DNA of 64,000 nucleotides from Bacteroides sp. GTDB lineage: Bacteria; Bacteroidota; Bacteroidia; Bacteroidales; Bacteroidaceae. Position 1 is the first letter of the stretch; each line of letters opens with the position of its first letter. The translations under genes were made by a program, and so were the position numbers. The notes beneath the pieces were generated by a model. The model worked only from the letters and a program-made list of their open reading frames with translations. It had not been told where the DNA came from and searched no databases. The stretch covers positions 119,100 through 183,099 of the forward strand of contig JAJQFD010000010.1 in NCBI GenBank assembly GCA_021201335.1. The letters are read 5' to 3'. Of this stretch, positions 58,652 through 64,000 are shown one piece after another.

Positions 58652-59424
58652 TACGAATTAAAGATATACATAAGTCATTCGACGAAAAAGAAGTCCTGAA
58701 AGGAATTAATGCTACTTTTGAGAACGGAATAACCAATCTGATTATTGGCCAGAGTGGCTCCGGTAAAACCGTATTGATGAAATGTATTGTAGGTTTACTC
58801 ACACCGGAAAAGGGAGAACTATTGTATGACGATCGAAACTTCATGGCAATGGAGAAAAAAGAGAAGAAAAAATTGCGCAAAGAGATGGGAATGATATTTC
58901 AAAATGCAGCTTTATTCGACTCAATGACTGTTTTAGAAAACGTGATGTTTCCTCTTAATATGTTTAGCAATGCCAATTATCGCGAACGGGTAAAAAGAGC
59001 TATGTTCTGTCTCGACCGCGTCAACCTGAGTGATGCTAAAGATAAATATCCGGGAGAACTCAGTGGAGGAATGCAAAAACGGGTTGCCATTGCACGTGCT
59101 ATTGTACTCGAACCACAGTATTTGTTTTGCGATGAACCTAACTCTGGTTTAGATCCAAAAACATCCCTGATTATTGATGAACTTATTCAAGGAATTACCC
59201 GGGAATATAATATGACCACCATTATCAACACTCACGATATGAACTCAGTAATGGGAATTGGAGAAAGCATTATTTTTATCTACGAAGGAAGAAAGGAATG
59301 GGCAGGAAATAAAGATGAGATATTTACTTCTAAGAATAAACGACTTAATAATTTCATCTTCGCTTCTGACTTATTTAAGAAAGTAAAAGAAATGGAAAAC
59401 CATATTTTGCAAGAAGAAAACTAA
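58648..59424 (+). CDS. mlaF: Mla-type phospholipid transport ATP-binding protein MlaF
   Basis: ATPase partner of MlaE, 258 residues. Walker A GQSGSGKTVL, Q-loop MGMIFQNAALFDSMTV (the ALFDSMTV form is typical of MlaF), signature LSGGMQKRVAIARAI, Walker B YLFCDEPNSGLDP and switch NTHDMNS are all present. It is followed by a strong terminator shared with convergent der. Confidence 0.94.
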   Translation: MIRIKDIHKSFDEKEVLKGINATFENGITNLIIGQSGSGKTVLMKCIVGLLTPEKGELLYDDRNFMAMEKKEKKKLRKEMGMIFQNAALFDSMTVLENVMFPLNMFSNANYRERVKRAMFCLDRVNLSDAKDKYPGELSGGMQKRVAIARAIVLEPQYLFCDEPNSGLDPKTSLIIDELIQGITREYNMTTIINTHDMNSVMGIGESIIFIYEGRKEWAGNKDEIFTSKNKRLNNFIFASDLFKKVKEMENHILQEEN

Positions 59425-59440
59425 GAAATATCATATAAAT

Positions 59441-59491
59441 AAGTAAAGGCTCTGAAACTAAATCACATAGATTGTTTCAGAGCCTTTACTT
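59441..59491. terminator. Bidirectional terminator between mlaF and der
   Basis: AAGTAAAGGCTCTGAAAC and GTTTCAGAGCCTTTACTT are perfect 18-bp inverted repeats around a 15-nt loop, between convergent genes. Confidence 0.9.
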
Positions 59492-59512
59492 ATTTAGAAC
59501 AAATATTCTTTT

Positions 59513-60826
59513 TTACTTTTGCCTAATAAATATATGAATAGGTGTACCTGTCAAATTCCATTTCTCACGCATTTTATTTTCCAGAAATCTTTTATAAGGC
59601 TCCCTCACATACTGCGGTAAATTTGCAAAGTAAACGAAAGAAGGAATTTGCGTATTAGGTAACTGGGTCACATACTTAATCTTAATATATTTCCCTTTAT
59701 TGGATGGCGGGGGATATGCTTCAATCAGTGGTAACATTTCTTCATTCAAACGGGCTGTTGGGATTTTAGTCATTCGATTTTCATATACACTTCTGGCTTC
59801 TTCCAATACTTTCAGAATTCTTTGCTTTGTAATAGCAGAAGAGAAAATAATAGGGAAGTCAACAAAAGGAGCAAAGCGGGAACGAATGGCGTTCTCAAAT
59901 TCTTTCTGCACTTTTACAGATTTGTCTTCTACAAGGTCCCATTTATTGATAACAACAACAAGTCCTTTGGAATTACGCTGAATTAGAGAGAAAATATTCA
60001 GATCCTGACTTTCGATGCCCCGGGTTGCATCTACCATGAGAATACAAACATCAGCTCCTTCAATGGCCCGAATAGAACGAATCACCGAATAATATTCAAG
60101 ATCTTCATTTACTTTATTCTTCTTCCGGATACCGGCAGTATCCACCAGATAAAAATCAAAGCCAAATTTATTGTAACGGGTGTAAATAGAATCACGGGTT
60201 GTACCAGCTATCTCAGTTACAATATTGCGCTCTTCTCCAATAAAGGCGTTTACAATAGATGATTTCCCTGCATTAGGCCGCCCAACAACAGCAAAGCGTG
60301 GAATATCATCATCCAATATTTCAGAAGATTCTTTTTTGAACTTACTAACAATAATGTCCATTAAATCTCCTGTTCCGCTACCTGTTACGGCAGAAATACA
60401 GTAAGGATCTCCTAAACCTAGCTTATAGAATTCAGGAGCATTATATTGCAAATCGTGGTTATCTGTTTTATTGGCGACAACGATAACAGGTCTGGTAGAA
60501 CGACGAAGAATAGTTGCTACCTGCATATCAAGGTCGGTAACCCCATTCATTACATCTACTACAAACAGGATAACGTCCGCTTCATCCAAGGCAATTAATA
60601 CCTGCTTGCGTATTTCTTCTTCAAATACATCATCTGAGTTTACTACCCACCCACCGGTATCAACTACTGAAAATTCCCGACCTAGCCATTCTGTTTTGCC
60701 ATACTGTCGGTCGCGCGTTGTGCCGGCTTCTTCATTGACAATGGCATGACGTGTTTTTGTTAAGCGATTAAACAAAGTAGATTTTCCCACATTGGGTCTT
60801 CCTACAATAGCTACCAAATTTCCCAT
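59513..60826 (-). CDS. der: Ribosome-assembly GTPase Der
   Basis: Double-domain GTPase needed for 50S assembly, 437 residues. G domain 1: [15 protein letters not shown] and NKTD; G domain 2: [16 protein letters not shown] and NKWD; then a KH-like C-terminal domain ending [11 protein letters not shown]. Last gene of DUF177-rpmF-fabH-era-der, 46 bp after era. Confidence 0.97.
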   Translation of the reverse strand: MGNLVAIVGRPNVGKSTLFNRLTKTRHAIVNEEAGTTRDRQYGKTEWLGREFSVVDTGGWVVNSDDVFEEEIRKQVLIALDEADVILFVVDVMNGVTDLDMQVATILRRSTRPVIVVANKTDNHDLQYNAPEFYKLGLGDPYCISAVTGSGTGDLMDIIVSKFKKESSEILDDDIPRFAVVGRPNAGKSSIVNAFIGEERNIVTEIAGTTRDSIYTRYNKFGFDFYLVDTAGIRKKNKVNEDLEYYSVIRSIRAIEGADVCILMVDATRGIESQDLNIFSLIQRNSKGLVVVINKWDLVEDKSVKVQKEFENAIRSRFAPFVDFPIIFSSAITKQRILKVLEEARSVYENRMTKIPTARLNEEMLPLIEAYPPPSNKGKYIKIKYVTQLPNTQIPSFVYFANLPQYVREPYKRFLENKMREKWNLTGTPIHIFIRQK

Positions 60827-60872
60827 AATCTCTTTTAGTTTTGCGACTATCCCAGTCGTATGAATAATTTAT

Positions 60873-61754
60873 TTAATCCGGTTGATAACCAAAATTGCGT
60901 AATTCTTTATCAGAACTTCTCCAGTCTTTATCAACCTTCACGTATGTTTCTAAAAAAATGGTTTTCCCAAAGAATCTTTCAAGATCACGACGGGCTTCTG
61001 TGGCTACTTTTTTGAGTGCTTTACCCTGTTTACCAATAATTATGCCCTTTTGTGAGTCTCTCTCAACATAGATAACTACGTTGATATGTATCTTCTTCTT
61101 TTCCTCTTTAAAACTTTCAACCACTACTTCTACAGCATAAGGAATTTCCTTATCATAATATAAAAGAATCTTTTCACGTACAATCTCACTCACAAAGAAA
61201 CGAGCCGGCTTGTCTGTCCACTGATCCTTATCAAAATAAGGAGGAGAATCAGGCAATAATTCCTGTACCCGTTTCATCACATAATCAAGGTTGAACTTAG
61301 ATATAGCAGAAATAGGAATAATTTCTGCGTTCGGAAGTAGCTCTTTCCATTCTTCAACTTTCCCAATTAACTCTTCCTGGTTACTCAAATCTATTTTATT
61401 GATCAGCAAAAGTACGGGGATTGTTTGCTTACGTACTTTCTCTACAAATTCATTGTTTTTATCCGGTTTCTCCACTACATCGGTCAAATACAAAAGCACA
61501 TCGGCATCAGTTAAAGCCGAATGGGAAAAATTCAGCATTGACTCTTGTAGTTTATAATTGGGTTTCAGCACACCCGGTGTATCTGAAAACACAATTTGCA
61601 TATCGTCCGTATTGTAGATTCCCATAATACGATGCCGGGTAGTCTGTGCCTTAAATGTAGCAATCGAAATACGTTCACCAACCAAAGCATTCATTAAGGT
61701 TGATTTCCCAACATTGGGATTACCGACGATATTAACAAAACCAGCTTTATGCAT
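60873..61754 (-). CDS. era: GTPase Era
   Basis: 16S rRNA maturation GTPase, 293 residues: [12 protein letters not shown] (G1), DTPG (G3) and NKID (G4), then a C-terminal KH domain with the GKQGKALK loop (written IIGKQGKALKKVATEAR) for binding the 3' end of 16S rRNA. A terminator-like hairpin lies upstream, after fabH, so some transcripts probably stop there. Confidence 0.97.
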   Translation of the reverse strand: MHKAGFVNIVGNPNVGKSTLMNALVGERISIATFKAQTTRHRIMGIYNTDDMQIVFSDTPGVLKPNYKLQESMLNFSHSALTDADVLLYLTDVVEKPDKNNEFVEKVRKQTIPVLLLINKIDLSNQEELIGKVEEWKELLPNAEIIPISAISKFNLDYVMKRVQELLPDSPPYFDKDQWTDKPARFFVSEIVREKILLYYDKEIPYAVEVVVESFKEEKKKIHINVVIYVERDSQKGIIIGKQGKALKKVATEARRDLERFFGKTIFLETYVKVDKDWRSSDKELRNFGYQPD

Positions 61755-61777
61755 TATCTATTGTTTTTGTAATTAGA

Positions 61778-61813
61778 CAAAAAAACGCATCGAATTATAT
61801 AATAAGATGCGTT
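61778..61813 (-). terminator. Terminator downstream of fabH
   Basis: On the minus strand AACGCATC and GATGCGTT form an 8-bp stem followed by a run of Ts, 24 bp after the fabH stop. Confidence 0.7.
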
Positions 61814-61836
61814 GATTATATTTCTTGGGTGAATGA

Positions 61837-62850
61837 TCAATTATCACTACTTTTATTTCCGTCATATCCCCACTTCACATAAATGGCTCCCCAAGTGAAT
61901 CCTGCACCAAATGCCGTAAAGATCAGGTTATCTCCTTTTTTCAGTTTATCTTCATAATCCCAGATGCATAACGGAAGAGTAGCAGCACTGGTATTCCCGT
62001 AACGTTGAATATTAATCATTACTTTATCTAAAGGCAATTCCATCCGATGAGCTACTGCATCAATAATACGCATGTTTGCCTGATGAGGAATCACCCAATT
62101 AAGGTTCTCTTTTGTTAAGCCGTTTCTTTCAGCAATCTGTGCACTTACATCCGACATATTAGATACTGCGTATTTAAATACAGTTCTTCCTTCCTGATAA
62201 ACACAATGCATGTGATTATCTACCGTAAAATAGGATGGAGGACAAACCGAACCTCCAGCTTTCATATGCAGAAAAGGCAATCCCTTACCATCCGTCTTCA
62301 AAATAGAATCCAGTATACCAAACTCTTCTGTTGTAGGTTCGAGCATAAATGCAGCTGCACCATCTCCAAAGATTGGGCATGTTGCCCGATCAGTATAATC
62401 TGTAATAGAAGACATCTTATCAGCACCTACAATAATAACCTTCTTGTATTTACCTGATCTGATAAACGATGCTCCAGTTTCCAGTAGATAAAGAAATCCA
62501 GAACAGGCAGCTTGCATATCGAAAGCAAATGCATTTTTGAGTCCCAATTTATCACATAATATAGAAGCTACAGATGGAAAGATATAATCTCCTGTACTCG
62601 TTGCTACAATTACTAAATCTATATCCTCAGGATTGGATTGCGTCCTCTGCATCAGCTGCTTGGCAGCTTTTCTTGCCATATAGGATGTACCTAATCCTTC
62701 CTCATTTAAGATTCGTCTTTCTTTAACACCGATACGAGTCATAATCCACTCGTCTGTGGTATCTACCATTCTTGATATCTCTTCGTTTGTTAAGATATAA
62801 TCTGGAACATAGCCACCTACACCGGTGATTACTGCATTTATTTTTTCCAT
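61837..62850 (-). CDS. fabH: 3-oxoacyl-ACP synthase III (FabH)
   Basis: Initiates fatty-acid synthesis by condensing acetyl-CoA (or branched acyl-CoA) with malonyl-ACP. The 337 residues contain the catalytic triad: Cys in [10 protein letters not shown], His in [10 protein letters not shown] and Asn in [12 protein letters not shown]. The start is the ATG at 62850; the codon before it is TTG. Gene order rpmF-fabH is conserved in many bacteria. Confidence 0.96.
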   Translation of the reverse strand: MEKINAVITGVGGYVPDYILTNEEISRMVDTTDEWIMTRIGVKERRILNEEGLGTSYMARKAAKQLMQRTQSNPEDIDLVIVATSTGDYIFPSVASILCDKLGLKNAFAFDMQAACSGFLYLLETGASFIRSGKYKKVIIVGADKMSSITDYTDRATCPIFGDGAAAFMLEPTTEEFGILDSILKTDGKGLPFLHMKAGGSVCPPSYFTVDNHMHCVYQEGRTVFKYAVSNMSDVSAQIAERNGLTKENLNWVIPHQANMRIIDAVAHRMELPLDKVMINIQRYGNTSAATLPLCIWDYEDKLKKGDNLIFTAFGAGFTWGAIYVKWGYDGNKSSDN

Positions 62851-62942
62851 CAATTTTATTTTTAGAAAGAGATACTTATACTTAATTATATAAGTGACTA
62901 ATTTACATATATAATCAAGTATAAGCCCGTTAAGCAGCCAAA

Positions 62943-63128
62943 TTAAATAGCTGCTTCCTTTTCAATAGCGAGTTTACCTCTGTAGTAGCCACAAGCTCCA
63001 CACACAGCATGATAAACATGCCATTCTCCACAATTAGGACAGATAGCTAATGTTGGAGCTACCGCTTTATCGTGGGTTCTTCTTTTTGCAGTTCTTGTTT
63101 TTGACTGTCTTCTCTTAGGATGTGCCAT
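62943..63128 (-). CDS. rpmF: 50S ribosomal protein L32
   Basis: 61 residues. The basic N terminus [20 protein letters not shown] is typical of L32, and a zinc ribbon is formed by CPNC and CGAC. It lies 13 bp after the DUF177 gene, the standard pairing. Confidence 0.97.
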   Translation of the reverse strand: MAHPKRRQSKTRTAKRRTHDKAVAPTLAICPNCGEWHVYHAVCGACGYYRGKLAIEKEAAI

Positions 63129-63141
63129 TTTCTAAAACTTA

Positions 63142-63720
63142 TTAATTGTTATCTAATATTTTCTTTAAGTCATTCCAACGCGGATCAATCGGTGTTTCTG
63201 TCTCTTCATCTGCTTCAAGATCTACCGAAATTGAATCGCCAAAATCATCATCTTTTTCATCGTCGGGTGTTGTTCTCAGATGCTTGCTAAGTTTACCAGT
63301 CATGGCTTTATTACACTTTCCTGGGGCATGAACATGCTTCATTGGAACAGCCAAAGATATAAATTCATACATAAACCATGCAACATTTACATCCCCGTCC
63401 TCTTCCGGAACAACAATAATATCTCCTTCCTCACCGTATGTACGACCAAATTTCACCATCAACTTCTCAGAGGTATTAATAGGCAATTCCATTTCATCTA
63501 AACAACGATCACATGGAACCCACACACTTCCATCTATCTGAAAGCTCAATTCAAAAGCACGTGCTGTCTTCTTCACTTGTAAGGCAACCTTCACTTTACC
63601 CTTTTGAACCTCCGGTCCGTCAATATCGGCAAAAAAGATATTATCAAGCAAATATTCTTCTGTTAGAATATCTGCCTGCATCCCTTTTAAATCAATCCTA
63701 TACTTATCAAATTTTCCCAA
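63142..63720 (-). CDS. DUF177 (YceD-like) protein
   Basis: 192 residues of the YceD/DUF177 family, which is linked to 23S rRNA accumulation and almost always precedes rpmF. Seen: the VPCDRCLDEMELPI metal-ligand-like region with two Cys, and the acidic C terminus before DPRWNDLKKIL, the family's conserved end. The start appears to be TTG at 63720 (GKFDKYRIDLKG follows), because no in-frame ATG lies near and GAAGGAA is well placed upstream. Confidence 0.92.
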   Translation of the reverse strand: MGKFDKYRIDLKGMQADILTEEYLLDNIFFADIDGPEVQKGKVKVALQVKKTARAFELSFQIDGSVWVPCDRCLDEMELPINTSEKLMVKFGRTYGEEGDIIVVPEEDGDVNVAWFMYEFISLAVPMKHVHAPGKCNKAMTGKLSKHLRTTPDDEKDDDFGDSISVDLEADEETETPIDPRWNDLKKILDNN

Positions 63721-63818
63721 AATATTTCCTTCTTTAAATTCTGGTAAAGGACCAATAACTCTACGAATTAATTTCTTAAGCTTCTGTAACCCATCACTAA
63801 GAGATATAATTCGGGCGA

Positions 63819-63826
63819 CAAAGATA
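63819..63826 (-). promoter_or_regulatory. Bacteroidales -7 box for the DUF177-rpmF-fabH-era-der operon
   Basis: Minus-strand TATCTTTG, 99 bp upstream of the DUF177 start. Confidence 0.55.
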
Positions 63827-63945
63827 CGAATAATAATCTGAGTAACACAGAAAATAGCTGTAAAATTCGCTCAATTTAGGAATTATGATATGAGGAACAG
63901 CGAAAACCAAAAAAGGAAGTATAAGGAGAGAATTTACTTCAATCA

Positions 63946-63981
63946 AAAGGCCTCTTTATCTATGTTGATAAAGAGGCCTTT
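63946..63981. terminator. Strong hairpin at the window end
   Basis: AAAGGCCTCTTTATC and GATAAAGAGGCCTTT form a perfect 15-bp stem with a 6-nt loop. It probably terminates a plus- or minus-strand gene just outside the window. Confidence 0.75.
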
Positions 63982-64000
63982 CTGGGTAATCTAAATAAAA

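Overview
The window is a stretch of Bacteroidota chromosome, almost certainly order Bacteroidales. Three things suggest this: gene orders typical of the group (tig-clpP-clpX-recQ-guaB, DUF177-rpmF-fabH-era-der, GSCFA-murF/alr-tatA-tatC), repeated TAnnTTTG promoter -7 boxes, and moderate-to-low GC. A Parabacteroides-like or Tannerellaceae-like host is a guess from the gene set, not a proof. No rRNA, tRNA, CRISPR array, phage or intact insertion sequence was recognised.

Layout. 1-4.9 kb (minus strand): a GSCFA protein, a MurF-alanine racemase fusion and the Tat export genes tatA-tatC. 4.9-11.3 kb (plus): a lipoprotein phosphoesterase, an outer-membrane protein, dxs, and the potassium uptake pair trkA-trkH. 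11.3-13.7 kb (minus): a frameshifted S9 peptidase. 14.0-15.4 kb: two paralogous Imm11-type immunity proteins with no visible toxin. 15.4-15.9 kb: a cluster of palindromic and tandem repeats. 16.4-26.3 kb: an 11-subunit-type complex I operon (nuoA-B-CD-H-I-J-K-L-M-N) without nuoE/F/G, with nuoL frameshifted. 26.6-28.4 kb (minus): a GNAT, an SRPBCC protein and a QueG-like iron-sulfur protein. 28.4-30.0 kb: repeat-rich DNA without credible genes. 30.1-36.3 kb: pstS-C-A-B and a phosphate-selective-type porin, with an unrelated-looking secreted protein between them. 36.6-39.7 kb: a probable metal-uptake operon (Cys/His-rich membrane protein, TonB-dependent receptor, His-rich DUF4625 lipoprotein). 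39.7-54.9 kb (minus): mutL, a small membrane protein, an OstA-like protein, three SurA/PpiC-type periplasmic folding factors, guaB, recQ, clpX, clpP and tig. 54.9-57 kb: a long non-coding stretch, an RRM protein, and a decayed reading frame. 57-64 kb: lptB, mlaE-mlaF, then der, era, fabH, rpmF and DUF177.

Most genes serve envelope biogenesis (murF/alr, OstA, SurA-like factors, lptB, mla), ion and phosphate uptake, respiration, and protein or DNA quality control.

The most unusual signals lie outside ordinary genes. Four separate intergenic places carry degenerate tandem arrays with the same 22-bp period and a shared NCGG core. Two kinds of large palindromic repeat fill 28.6-29.4 kb, one with a diverged partner at 26.4 kb. 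PstC carries a periplasmic insertion that aligns with part of the PstS encoded next to it. Three genes each carry a single-base frameshift, two of them in homopolymers, which could be sequencing error or real mutation.
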